A DNA stretch of 64,000 nucleotides from Ichthyophis bannanicus (taxonomy: Eukaryota > Chordata > Amphibia > Gymnophiona > Ichthyophiidae). Position numbers and translations under genes: made by a program. The notes under the pieces are model-generated. The model searched no databases. It worked only from the letters and a program-made list of their open reading frames with translations, and was not told where the DNA came from. Within the stretch, counting starts at the first letter, position 1; each line of letters begins with the position of its first letter. This document shows positions 43,271 to 54,008 of the stretch, piece by piece. The stretch is taken from NCBI GenBank assembly GCA_033557465.1, contig CM066040.1, positions 324,092,297-324,156,296 of the forward strand, in the 5' to 3' direction.

Positions 43271-43671
43271 CATCCAGCCAGTGTTCGAGATCAGTCTATA
43301 TTTAGGCACTGTCCACCAGACTCCTTCAAGTTGAGATACACCTAGGCCTCTTCGGCATTTTGTGTGCGTTTGATATGTCCTTTTATCTCAAATTGGATCC
43401 CAAAAGGAAAGAGCCATTTACGTATATTGAATCTGCTCTTGATGCAAGTATGTGGTGAGCGGTTGCAGGGCTCGGCGGCTTTGCAGAATAGCAGGGGCCA
43501 GGTCCTGATAGAGCTCCAGCTCATAGTTCTACCATTTGAACTTTTCCTTCTTAGCAGCAATTCGCATAATTGTCTCCTTCTGTTGAAAGCTTGTGAAACA
43601 TGCCACTATCTCTCTAGCTTTTGAACCCGGAGAGGTCCCCAAGGCCCTGTGGGCCTGCCGATCGTGAGCTT
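43271..43671 (-). pseudogene. L1/Tx1-like ORF1 C-terminal fragment
   Basis: Minus-strand frames give an LYQDLAPAILQ.RRALQPLT-type stretch (43515-43450) and a FPFGIQFEIKG end (43420-43370), close to the C-terminal domain of L1 ORF1 proteins (a 'FPDLS..T..RRRALKPL' pattern followed by 'GFPF'). This is the RNA-binding ORF1 of the minus-strand element whose ORF2 is at 28857-32340. The element is 5'-truncated here, directly before the target duplication at 43672. Confidence 0.72.
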
Positions 43672-43685
43672 TTAAAGCACTTTTC
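43672..43685. repeat. Target-site duplication, right copy, of L1/Tx1-like element
   Basis: TTAAAGCACTTTTC, identical to 28404-28417, marking the 5' end of the minus-strand element. Confidence 0.85.
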
Positions 43686-45079
43686 AATATCTGTTTCAGT
43701 CTTTTGTACTATTCTTTGCTGATCCTTTCTCTTAATTTGTGCTGGATTGTTGCATCTTCCTCTGCTATTAGATATTTATGTACACTTTCCTGCTCAGGCT
43801 CTTTTATACTAATCTTCTGTTAGAGGATGTTTTCAGTTTGTTTTAGTTTTCCATCATGGAAGGTTGCTTTTGCACATTAATCCAGCCATGCTAGTATTTG
43901 GAGCTATCTAGATTGCCTTGCATTGATGTAATTAAATTAGCAAGTTGATCCTTCTAGCAGACTGCAAGTAGAGCAATTTATTAGAAGTCCTAGTAGAAAT
44001 GCAGGCACTTATATAACTAGGTCTACCTGGAAGGTCATGCAAGAAACTTTGGAAGCTGGATGCTCATGCAGTAGCTACCCTGGTATTGTAGCTATGTAGA
44101 CGATTACAAAGCATTGAAGATTAAAATATGGTAAGAAAAATGTGCAGGGTGTTAACTAAGAGAGGGATCATCTATGCTCATTTTGTAAGAAGGTAGAGTG
44201 CAACTAAGGAAGACAAAATCTGTCCTGGATAAAGGGTGATATTTTGTAAGCAATCATGCTTTGCAGCTGACAGCTGGGATATATCCCTGCAGTGAGGACA
44301 GGAATAACTGAGTAGATTAGATGGACATTGATCATCTGCACTGTTGCTGTTAGTTTTCCAAATATTTTTCCACACTGCCGGGTTATCTTGATATCATCAG
44401 AGATGACAGCTCCCAGACCTCTCTCCTTACATGATGACTGCTGATTCTTCCTCTTCAAAAAGTTGTATGATGCTGCATCCTAAGCACATGATTTTGTTTT
44501 TTTGGATTAAAGCATAGTTGCCATATCTTTTGACCAGTTTTCCAACAGGTTAGAAATCCTTGGTGATGGTTACAGGAATAAAACCACAAGTCTGAATACT
44601 CTAATTCTAAATACAGTATGGAATGACTAAAACTACCGTGGAATGGGAGTCTGACCAGGGAATATTTCAAGACTCCTTTTACATAGTAATTTGAGCTATT
44701 CCGGTGTTTCCTGTGAGCTGGCACTCTTCCCCCATTTTCCTAATCTGCTGCCCTGTTCATTCACATATGTTCTAATGGGTCTTATTTTACTGTATAACCA
44801 ATTTCAGTGTCACTTGTAAATCGTTCTGACCTAGAGAGAGAGCTGTATATAAAAATTGTTAAATAATTAAATAGGCATATTATTTATATATTTTACAATA
44901 CTTTAAAGCACTTTCCCAGTTATTGAAGGAAAAGCTGCTCAGAGTTGTGTACAAAAGCTTTAAATAAATGCATCAAGACTGCCATAATGAATGATGTACA
45001 AAACAACCAAAGACAGAAAGCAACAAAATAAAAACAGTAGAACAAAACCCGTGCAAAAGGCAGGCAAGCCATTCATTCG
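43686..45079. other. No gene; unassigned DNA with an L2-like 3' tail
   Basis: No convincing coding frame. About 44810-44877 (AATCGTTCTGACCTAG then GCTGTATATAAAAATTGTTA) matches the pattern of the L2 3' tail at 7880-7942, so a short plus-strand L2 or SINE tail is present. The rest is not recognisable. Confidence 0.5.
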
Positions 45080-47966
45080 TCAAATGCTGGAAAGCAATGA
45101 GTACAAATGCTTGAAGCCTAGCCAACAAAGTTCCCGATCTGGAAGCCCTAATGGTGGAAATGGACTTGGACATTGTGGCCATTACAGAAACATGGTTTAA
45201 CGAGTCGCATGAATAGACATACCCGGCTATAATCTATTTAGAAGAGATAGAGAGGGTAGAAAAGGAGGAGGAGTAGCCCTGTATGTCAAAAGCAATATTA
45301 AAGCTGTTGAAATGCAGGGGGCACGGGGAAAAGAAGAAGCACTCTGGATTGTGTTGGAAAGAGGAGATGGCACTGTCATCCATACTGGTGTGGTCTACAG
45401 GACTCCAAATCAAACTGAAGAAATGGATAGTGAATTGATTGTTGATATTGCAAAGATAGCCATGAAGGGGTGATCATATTAGGTGACTTTAATCTACCCG
45501 ATGTGGATTGGAGTGTTCCTTCTGCAAATCTGGAAAGAAGTAAAAAAATTGTGGATGCCTTCCAAGATGCATTATTTAAACATTGTTGATGGAACCGACC
45601 AGGGAGAGCTCCATGCTGGATTTAATGCTGACCAATGGAGATAGCATGTCGAATATCCAAGTGGATGCCCATGTGAGCAGCAGCAATCATCACATGGTGT
45701 GATTTGAGATAAAAGCCAAGGTGGAATCCAATCACAGCAAACTCAAAGTCTTAGACTTAAAAACGCTGACTTCAGTAAAATGGCCAAGTACCTGAAGGAG
45801 GAGTTGGTAGGTGGGAGGGGTTAAGGGAAGTGGAATTGCAATGGGCTAAACTAAAGAAAGCATTAAAAGGTGCAACAGATACATTCATAAGGAAAGTAAA
45901 TAAAAACAAGAGGAAAAGGAATCCTATTTGGTTCTCCAAAGAAGTGGCTGCACAAATAAAGACAAAAAAACACAGCTTTCACAAAATTCAGAAGCTCGCA
46001 AACAGAGGAACACAGACAAGAATACAAGATCAAACTAAAAGAGACAAAAAGAGAAATAAGGATAGCAAAATCAAAGGCAGAAGAAAAGATGGCTAAAGAT
46101 GTGAAGTGTGTCGACAAAACGTTTTTCAGGTATATTCGGGAGAGGAGGAAAATCAGAGGTGGAATTGCAGGACTCAAAAGTGCTGGGAATGGATTCATGG
46201 AAAGTGACATTGAAAAAGTGACAATGCTAAACAAATACTTCTGCTCTGTTTTGACTAAAGAAAATCCTGGAGAAGGACCACCTGTGATTGACAAATATAC
46301 AAATGGGAATAGAGTAGATATCACACCATTCACAAAAGATGATGTGTTAGAACAGCTTGCAAAACTGAAAGTGAACAAGTCTATGGGATACACCCCAGGA
46401 TACTGAAAGAGCTCAGAGAGGTTCTTGCAGGGCCTTTAAAAGATGTTTTTAATAGATCCTTGGAGACAGGAGAAGTTCCACAGGACTAGAAAAAAGGCTT
46501 ATGTGGTACCTCTCCACAAAAGTGATAATAGGGAATAAGAGACAAACTACAGGCCAGTAAGCCTAACCTCGGTGGCGGGAAAAGTAATGGAGGTGCTCCT
46601 GAAAGAGCGAATAGTGGACTTCCTCAAAACCAACAGATTGCATGATCCGAGACAACATGGTTTTACCAAAGGACGATCTTGCCAAACAAATCTGATTGAG
46701 TTCTTTGACTGGGTGACCAGAGAACTACATCAAGGACATGCGATGGATGTGATCTACCTAGATTTCAGCAAAGCCTTTGATACTGTTCCCCATAGGAGGC
46801 TTATCAATAAACTCAACAGCTTGGGGATGGGTCTCAAGATGGTGAACTGGATCAGAAATTGATTGACTGACAGATGACAGAAGGTGACAGTAAAGGAACT
46901 CACTCGGATGAAAGGAAGGTGATTAGCGGTGTGCCCCATGGTTCGGTCTTGGGACTGGGACTGTTCAATATATTCGTGAGTGATATTGCCGAAAGGCTGA
47001 ATGGAAAAGTCTGTTTTTTTGCAGATGACACCAAAATTTGCAACAGAGTGGACTCCCCTGAGGGAGTGGGGAACATGAGGAAAGATCTACAAAAGCTGGA
47101 AGAATGGTCTAATGCTTGGCAGTTTTATGCAAAGAAGTGCAGTGTCATGCACTTGGGAAGCAAAAATCCAAGGGAATTGTATGTGATAAGGGGCGAGAGA
47201 TTGGTGTGCACGGACCAGGAGAAGGACCTCGGTGTGATTGTTTCTGATGTTCTCAAAGTGCAAAACAGTGCGACAAGACGGTGGCAAAAGCCAGAAGAAT
47301 ACTGGGTTGCATACAGAGATGAATTACCAGCAGAAAGGAAGAGGTACTAATGCCACTGTACAAGTCGCTGATGAGGCCTCACTTGGAATATTGTGTTCAG
47401 TTTTGGAGACCGTATCTCGCAAAAGATATAAAAAGGCTGTAAGCGGTTCAGAGGAAGGCAATCAAAATGATTTGGAGCCTGCATCAGAAGACTTATGAGA
47501 AGAGACTTGAAGACCTAAATATGTACACTCTGGAGGAGAGGAGGGACAGGGAGATAAGATTCAGACCTTTAAATACTTAGAGTATTAATGGACAAAAAAA
47601 ACCTCTTCCATAGACGGGGAAGCTGTAAAACTAGAGGGCATAACATGAAGCTGCAAGGGGGTAAACTGAAAGGCAATGTCAGGAAATACTTTTCACTGAA
47701 AGGATGGTGGATGCTTGGAATGCCCTCCCAGTGGAAGTGACAGAATTCAAAATGGCAGGGGACAGACACAGTGGATCCCTTTATAGCAAGATCTCTTATA
47801 TCTGAACAAATAGGGGTGATCTACATGGAGCGGTGAGTACACCCCTAAACAAAGGCATGGGGAGGGGTGACCTGCACGGAGCAGCAGGTGCGCCTGCTCT
47901 TGCCACCTTGATGGGCAGACTGGATGGACCATACTGGTTTTTATCTGCCATCATATATTATGTTAC
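45080..47966 (+). mobile_element. Second-subfamily CR1 LINE (copy 1), decayed
   Basis: ORF2 remnants in order from the endonuclease to the C-terminus, then a 3' UTR ending in ATATTATGTTACTGT at about 47966. The tail (TATGTTAC units) and protein differ from the TTCTTATG-tailed CR1 family, so this is a separate subfamily. The same subfamily is at 50237-52788. Its 3' end lies about 80 bases before the LTR element at 48049. Confidence 0.85.
45090..47800 (+). pseudogene. CR1-like ORF2 (second subfamily), broken
   Basis: Endonuclease: LDIVAITETWFNESH near 45160-45210, GDFNLPDVDWSV near 45482, and a SSNHHMV-type stretch near 45680. [15 protein letters not shown] near 46548-46590 (partly out of frame), RQHGFTKGRSCQTNLIEFFD near 46650, VIYLDFSKAFDTVPH near 46748, SGVPHGSVLGLGLF near 46925 (Gln to His in PQG) and FFADDTKICNRV near 47015. 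Then MHLGSKNPRELYVIRG and [10 protein letters not shown]. At least six frame breaks and stops, for example TGA at 46861. Non-functional endonuclease/RT. Confidence 0.85.
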
Positions 47967-48048
47967 TGTAAGGACTATGGTATGAGAAAAGCACTCCAAA
48001 TCCAACAATACCAGCCCTCTTCCTCCAAACCAGTTCCTAGTTGCTGAT

Positions 48049-48489
48049 TGTGATGGGATATATAGAATGTTACCTGTCCCTCTCCAAAAGGATTATGAAA
48101 AGGTCCCTTTAAGAGAGTCTGCAGCCCAGGGTTCAGGGCTGGGAGGGCGTGGCTCAGAGGGAGAGGTTAAGAACCCAGCAGGCTGCAGGAAGGAGAGAGG
48201 CCCATGGAGCCAGAAGTCCTTCCAAGGCAAGCCGTGCAAAGGAGTTCTGAGGTAGGAACTTTAACTAGGGCTGGAGGAAGAGCCGGGAGAACCAGCTTCT
48301 GGAGGCTTAACAAGCTGGAACAGAAGTAAAGCTGCTTTTGTTTTTCTTGAACTGCTGTCTGTTCTGGGTTTTGCTTTGGGGTGATTTAACAAGCTGGGAC
48401 AGAATAAAAACTGCTTTTTTTTTCCCTGAACTGCTGACTGGGCTGTGTTTAAGAAAAACCCCATCTCACTGTACGCCATGCTTACCACA
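48049..48489 (+). repeat. 5' LTR
   Basis: Starts TGTGATGGGATATATAGAAT and ends GCCATGCTTACCACA; matches 62346-62781 with moderate divergence (shared blocks TTTAAGAGAGTCTGCAGCCC and GAGCCAGAAGTCCTTCCAAG). An internal doubling of the AACAAGCTGGRACAGAATAAA-type segment (near 48310 and 48395) occurs in both LTRs. Begins TG and ends CA as LTRs do. Confidence 0.85.
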
Positions 48490-48789
48490 TAAGGTGGCAG
48501 CTTGGGGATTTCCTCTAACCATGTGACTGAGGGCAAATCCATATGCCTTCAGAGCTGAGCCTCTACAGCAGGTCAGGATTTTTTTGTTTGTTTGTATGAG
48601 CTAAGAGGGTTTGTTTCACCCTAGTTTAGGGAGCTTGAAGAATGTATAATCAGGGCTGGACAGGCAGGCTTTGTTTTGGCCAATAGAGGCTGCTAAAAGT
48701 TTGTTGGAGCTGGAATACTGCAGGGTTAACCCAGCTTCAGACGAGGAAGCTGCGGTGGTGGTGTTGTAAGAGAACAATGACAAGCCAGA
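48490..48789 (+). other. LTR-element leader with probable primer-binding site
   Basis: Directly after the LTR is TAAGG then TGGCAGCTTGGGGATTT (48495 on), a plausible tRNA primer-binding site since these usually begin TGG. I cannot name the tRNA. The rest up to the gag ATG at 48790 has no gene. Confidence 0.5.
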
Positions 48790-49800
48790 ATGGAGCAGCT
48801 CCTCCAGCTTTTAGCAGAAGGGCAGCAACAACAGCAGCATCAAGAGCAACAACAACAGTATCAAAGCGACAATAATAATATTAGCAGCAGTTTCAACGTG
48901 CCCTGCTGGAAGGATAACAGCAACAGGAGCATCAAGAGCAACAACAACAGTATCAAAGCGACAATAATAATATTAGCAGCAGTTTCAATGTGCCCTGCTG
49001 GAAGGACAACAACAGCAGCAGCAGCAGATACATAATCTTGTTCAGGCGCAGGGGGAGCAACAGAAGAGTTCCCTAGCTCAGTTGACCCATGCCCTGCAGA
49101 GACTACAACTCCACTCTCCAGCGCAAGCGCTTCTTAAAATGACAGCAGAAGATGAACCAGACCACTTGGTGAACTTTGAACGAACTTCCCACATGGCCAA
49201 GTGGCCAGAGGTATGACATGGACTACTTATTTGGGGAATCTGCTGATGAGCAGAAGTCGAGCTGCATTCCAGAACACCAACCCAGATGGGTGAGCTACAT
49301 ATGCAGCTGTCAAAACGACCATACTGGAATGGGCCAGCAATTCAGAAAGGGGGAGCTCCAAATAAAGGAGAGCCCTCAGAGGTTCCTGTATAGTTTGAAG
49401 GATCTTGCATTGAAGTGGCTGCAACCAGAGGAAAAGACTGGGTCCAAGATAGCCAAGATTGTGCTTTTGCAGCAGTTTTTGTAGGGCTTCATTGCCCCGA
49501 TAAAATAGTGGGTACATCAGCACCCCAAGCCTACACTGGAGAGTGCACTGGAAATAGCCAAAGGGTAATATGAAGCCCAGCTGGTGACTTAAGCAGGCAG
49601 TGAGAGGGGGAATAAGACACCCATTAGCCCTAGAAGATGGAAGGGGAAGCCAGAATGGATGCTGGCTCCCATATTCTGACCCCAATCACTTCCTAGGTGA
49701 GGGCATGGCCTTCACCATGACCCCTTCAGCTGTTTTAGATGTGACGCCCGGGGACACTTTGGTTGGGAATGTCCCCTGGATATGGAAAAACCCATAGATA
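48790..49800 (+). pseudogene. LTR-element Gag with CCHC zinc knuckle, broken
   Basis: Begins MEQLLQLLAEGQQQQQHQEQ (ATG 48790), Gln/Asn-rich and enlarged by a 92-bp tandem duplication (48838-48929 and 48930-49021). A LLKMTAEDEPDHLVNFERTS stretch near 49132-49195 resembles the capsid start of gypsy Gags ('MTAEDD.EAFL..FER'). Near the end CFRCDARGHFGWECP (49731-49775) is a complete CX2CX4HX4C nucleic-acid-binding knuckle. Stops (TGA near 49215) and frame changes break it. The capsid and knuckle would package the element RNA. Confidence 0.78.
48838..49021. repeat. 92-bp tandem duplication in gag
   Basis: CATCAAGAGCAACAACAACA starts at 48838 and at 48930; the two 92-base units differ at a few positions (AACGTG/AATGTG, GATAAC/GACAAC). 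Both include CAGTATCAAAGCGACAATAA. Confidence 0.85.
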
Positions 49801-50287
49801 TCAGCCTAACCACCCCTCACACCTGCCAACATCATAATTGCACCAGAGTCCGACCTGCCCCTCTAGTGCCTATGCCTATCATTGAAAGCCCATTTGAAAG
49901 AGTAGCCATGGACCTGGTAGGTCCCTTAGAGCGAACCACCTGAGGCTATAAGTATATTTTAGTCATACTATGCTACCTGCTATCCGGAGGCCATTGCTCT
50001 AAGGAATATGAAAACTACTTCGATCACGAATGCCCTCTGGGAAGAATTCTCATGGATGGGAATACCCAATGAGATCCTCACAGATCAAGGAACACCCTTT
50101 GTATCCAAAGTAATGAAGCAAGTGAAGGTCAAGATGCTGTGAACGTCAGTATATCACCCACAGACGGATGGCCTTGTTGAGCGATTGAATAAAACTCTGG
50201 AACAAATGTTCAAATAGTTCATGTAGGAGGATGGGAAAATTGCTAAACAAATACTTCTGCTCTGTTTTTACTAAAGAAAATCTTGGA

Positions 50288-51012
50288 TAACTTGACCACA
50301 GAACTGTTCGGCTTTCTTCTGAAAGTAAGCCGTAAAAACCCTATCCTTATCCATCTCCCGAACAAAGGAAACTAACAAGGTATCTCTTGTAGGAATATCA
50401 TCTGTGGAAGATTCAAGAAAGCCAGATAGATCCAGAGTGGAAGAAGCCAATTTTTCACGTTGGATATTCCCTGACATGTTACCATCCAAGTCCTTTTTAA
50501 CTCTAGGTATATAATACAATTTTGAAATTAAAATATCCGAAGCATCATTAAACATCAGAACTTCCTTAAAACAGTTCTGTGGTCAAGTTATTCAGATATT
50601 TCCAGATGTGGCTAAAATCACACAAGAACGCTGTAAGGCTTTCTTAGCTCTTCGTCCACGTGTTCTCGCTTTGGGGGGTTTATTTTATCTTAAATTTCCC
50701 TGCAAGTGTCAGATTACTTTTCAAAGTAAGCGATATATATTTTCTGAACCAAATCAATTAGTTAATTTTTTGAGCGGGAGAGAACAGGTATGACTTGGTG
50801 CAAATTATAGGGGGAAATATAGTGTGTCACTTGATTTAGTATATTGAGCTTGTGATTGGTTTTCTCAGGTTTCCTTTTATATTTGATTGTAAATGTGTGA
50901 AGCCGCTCCTTGATGTGGACTGGATATTACAGTTTTATGTAATGTTTTCCTTGTACTTCTGTTTCATTTTTGAAATAAACTTGGGGAATCTGTTGAAAAA
51001 AAAAAAAGAAAG
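50288..51012. mobile_element. Twin-primed ORF1-only L1-related insertion
   Basis: Two parts in opposite orientation. 50288-50577 is the minus-strand 5' part (ISKLYYIPRVKKD ... YFQKKAEQFCGQVIQ); 50578-51012 is the plus-strand 3' part (IFPDVAKITQERCKAFLALR ... LGGLFYLKFPCKCQITF), 3' UTR, AATAAA (near 50975) and poly-A (50996-51012). About 20 bases (CAGTTCTGTGGTCAAGTTAT) are present at both inner ends. The target duplication is AAAGAAAATCTTGGA at 50273-50287 and 51013-51027. This is the standard 5'-inversion structure of L1-type twin priming. Confidence 0.88.
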
Positions 51013-51027
51013 AAAGAAAATCTTGGA

Positions 51028-52602
51028 GACGGACCACCTGTGACTCCCAAATATAAAAATGGGAATGAAGTAGATACCACACCATTCACAGAAGATGATG
51101 TGTTAGAACAACTTGCAAAACTGAAAGTGGACAAGGCCATGGGACCGGATGGGATACATCCCAGGATACTGAAAGAGCTCAGAGAGGTTCCTGCAGAGCC
51201 GTTAAAGGATGTTTTCAACAGATCCTTGGAAACAGGAGAAGTTCCTCAGGACTGGAGAAGGGCTGATGTGGTACCTCTTCACAAAAGTGGTGACAGGGAA
51301 GAAGTGACAAACTACAGGCCCGTGAGCCTTACCTCGGTGGCGGGAAAAGTAATGGAGGCGCTCCTGAAAGAGCGAATAGTGGACTTTCTCAAAATCAACA
51401 GGTTGCATGATCCGAGGCAACATGGTTTTACCAAAGGACAATCTTGCCAAACAAATCTGATTGAGTTCTTTGACTGGGTGACCAGAGTACTAGATCAGGG
51501 GCATGCGATGGATGTCATCTACCTGGATTTCAGCAAAGCCTTTCATACTGTTCCTCATAGGAGGCTTATCAGTAAATTCAGTAGTTTGGGGATGGGTCCC
51601 AAGGTGGTGAACTGGATCAGAAATTGGTTGTCTGACAGACGATAGAAGGTGATGGTAAATGGAGCTCACTCGGATGAAAGGAGGGTGATTAACGGGGTGC
51701 CCCAGGGTTCGGTCCTGGGCCCAGCACTGTTCAATATATTTGTGAGTAATATTGCTGAAGGACTGAATGGAAAATTCTGTCTTTTTGCAGATGACACGAA
51801 AATTTGCAACAGAGTGGACTCCCCTGAGGGAGTGGAGAACATGAAGAAAGATCTACAAAAGCTGGAAGAATGGTCTAATACTTGGCAGTTAAGATTTAAT
51901 GCGAAGAAGTGCAGTGTCATGCACTTGGGAAGCAGAAATCCAAGGGAAATGTACGTGATAGGGGGCGAGAGGTTGGTATGCATGGACCAGGAGAAGGACC
52001 TTGGTGTGATTATTTCTGAGGATCTCAAGGTGGCAAAACAGTGCGACAAGGCGGTGGCAAAAGCCAGGAGGATGTTGGGTTGCATACAAAGAGGAATTAC
52101 CAGCAGAAAGGAAGCGGTACTAATGCCACTGTACAAGTCACTGGTGAAGCCTCACTTGGAATACTGTGTTCAGTTTTGGAGACCATATCTTGCAAAGGAT
52201 GTAAAAAAACTGGAAACTGCTCAAAGGAAGGCGACCAAAATGATTTGGAGCCTGCGTCAGAAGCCTTATGAGAAGTGACTTGAAGACCTATATATGTACA
52301 CTCTGGAGGAGAGGAGGGATAGGGGAGATATGATTCAGACCTTTAAATACTTAAAGAGAAATAATGAACAAACAAACCTCTTCCAAATACGGGAAAGCTG
52401 TAAAACTAGAGGACATAACATGAAGCTGCAAGGGTGTAAATTGAAAGGCAATGTCAGGAAATACTTTTTCACTGAAAGGGTGGTGGATGCTTGGAATGCC
52501 CTCCCAATAGAAGTGGTGGGAGCAAATATAGTGATAGAATCCAAAATGGCATGGGACAGACACAGTGGATTCCTTTACAGCGACAGGATAAAATCAAAAT
52601 AA
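51028..52602 (+). pseudogene. CR1-like ORF2 (second subfamily, copy 2)
   Basis: Open frames of 201 and 209 codons and a 102-codon end, each closed by a single stop. RT motifs: KAMGPDGIHPRILKELRE near 51137, [18 protein letters not shown] near 51315, RQHGFTKGQSCQTNLIEFFD near 51415, VIYLDFSKAFHTVPH near 51520 (Asp to His in AFD), [14 protein letters not shown] near 51690 and LFADDTKICNRV (Asp pair) near 51780. C-terminus: [18 protein letters not shown] near 52146. Stops TAG at 51643 and TGA at 52276. The endonuclease is absent by truncation. Confidence 0.88.
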
Positions 52603-53469
52603 ACTTAACTATCTAAATTCTCAACAAACAGGAGTGTCCTACATGGAGTAGTGGGTTCACCCCTAAACAAAAACATGGGGAAGAGTGGCCTGCACGAAGT
52701 GAAGGGTGCACCTACTCTTGCCATCTTACTGGGCAGACTAGATGGATCATACTGGTCTTTATCTGCCTTCGTTTACTATGTTACTATTCTCCTACCCCTA
52801 TTTGATGTTTGCCATCTATGAGGTACCTCAGAGTTCCACAGGGTTTTTGCCTTTTGAGTTGCCCTTGGAAAGAGACCAAGAGGCATATTAGATATGGTAA
52901 GAGAAACCTGGGAAGAAGAACCCCGTGCTGGATGTAATTTGGGTGGAGTACATTATACACCTGCAGGTCTGGCTGAGAAAAGTCAGAAAGGTGGCCGAAC
53001 TCAGTCTGGAAAAAGCTAAAGCTGATCAGGCCAGGGGCTATAGTTGGGCAGCCATGCACCGCACCTTTCAACCGGGAAACAGAGTTTTAGTCTTGCTGCC
53101 CTCATCCGAGAGCAAGGTACTATGTAAATGACAGGGGCCCTATGAAGTCAAGGAGAAATTAGGACCTGTTTACTACAAGGTTGCCCAGCCAGATAAATGG
53201 AAGAATGCCAGAATTTACCATATTAACATATTGAAAAAGTAAATTGCAGTGATGGCTGTGATGGTACATGGAGATGATTTTGGACTGGAAATTTCAGCCC
53301 CATTGGATCCAGCTCAAGTCCTGATTGGACAGCTGCCCAGAGCAAAGATCTAGAAGATTTGATACACTTGAACCTAAAGGTGGTGTCCACCCGCCCAAGA
53401 CGAACCCACCTCATTTGTCATTACATTATTACTGACCCTGGGGTAGTTATCCAGCAATGACCCTATCGG

Positions 53470-54008
53470 ATTCTGGAGGCCTAGCAACAGGCCGTCACCA
53501 AAGAGCTGGAAGAGATGCTTAACCTGGGAGATATAGAAGAGTCCATGAGTGACAGGTCATCTCCCATCGTCTTGGTTACTAAACCCAATGGGAGCAGCAT
53601 ATTCTGCATTGACTTTCGGAGGGTCAATGCAGCCTCTAAACTGGAAGTGTATCCCATGCCCAGATGAGCTAATCAAGAGACTTGGTGGAGTACGCTTTAT
53701 ATTAACCTTGGATCTGACTAAGGGATACTGGCAGGTGCCCTTGACTCCAGCTGCCAGGGAGAAGACTGCTTTTTCAACACCGCAAGGTCTGTTCCAGCTT
53801 ACAGTGCTGCCCTTTGGTTTACACAGGGCTCCTGCCATGTTTCAATGCCTAGTCAACCGTCTACTAAGATCACACAAGGAGTATAGGGCTGCCTACCTTG
53901 ACAACATCGTCATCTACAGTAGAGACTGGGCCACCCATCTAACCCAAGTACAAGCTGTGTTGATCAGCCTGTGGAAGGCTGGGTTGACGGCCAACCCCAG
54001 GAAATGTT
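53470..54008 (+). pseudogene. LTR-element reverse transcriptase, first part
   Basis: KELEEMLNLGDIEESMS near 53500, SPIVLVTKPNGSSIFCIDFR near 53560-53620, ILTLDLTKGYWQVPL (catalytic Asp) near 53702, KTAFSTPQGLFQLTVLPFGL near 53765-53820 and YLDNIVIYS near 53897. The active-site pair normally YxDD reads YLDN, which would abolish catalysis. The frame shifts near 53640. It stops in NPRKC at 54008, where DIRS-D is inserted, and continues at 61627. Confidence 0.85.

Larger units (their letters stand above)
28418..43671 (-). mobile_element. L1/Tx1-like LINE (minus), host of nested insertions
   Basis: Reading on the minus strand: end of ORF1 (43665-43342), inter-ORF DNA, ORF2 (32340-28857), 3' UTR, then poly-A at about 28418-28430. 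The 14-bp target duplication TTAAAGCACTTTTC at both ends shows one insertion event by target-primed reverse transcription. It is 5'-truncated inside ORF1. A CR1 (32869-43270) sits between the ORFs. Heavy decay of ORF2 makes it the oldest layer of this nest. Own sequence is about 4.9 kb of the 15.3 kb. Confidence 0.85.
50237..52788 (+). mobile_element. Second-subfamily CR1 (copy 2) in integrase gene
   Basis: 5'-truncated: begins at TGCTAAACAAATACTTCTGC, which matches 46229, and ends at about 52788 after the TTTACTATGTTACTAT tail. It splits the integrase between EDGK and LLPYLMFA. It contains the ORF1-only insertion at 50288-51012. Better preserved than the copy at 45080. Confidence 0.88.
49880..53242 (+). 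pseudogene. LTR-element integrase, split by CR1
   Basis: Catalytic core, 49880-50236: ESPFERVAMDLVGPLERTT (first Asp), GYKYILVI, EILTDQGTPFVSKV (second Asp), and a YHPQTDGLVERLNKTLEQM stretch (Glu) near 50152-50210. After the CR1 insertion, LLPYLMFAIYEVPQSSTGFLPFEL (52795-52870) and the C-terminal module with FQPGNRVLVLLPSSESK (53070-53120) and QGPYEVKEKLGPVYYKV (GPY/F motif, 53133-53187), ending ARIYHINILKK at 53208-53240. All three DDE residues are visible but stops (TGA near 49943, TAG, TGA) break it. Only the last Cys-rich part of the HHCC zinc finger precedes it. Confidence 0.85.
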
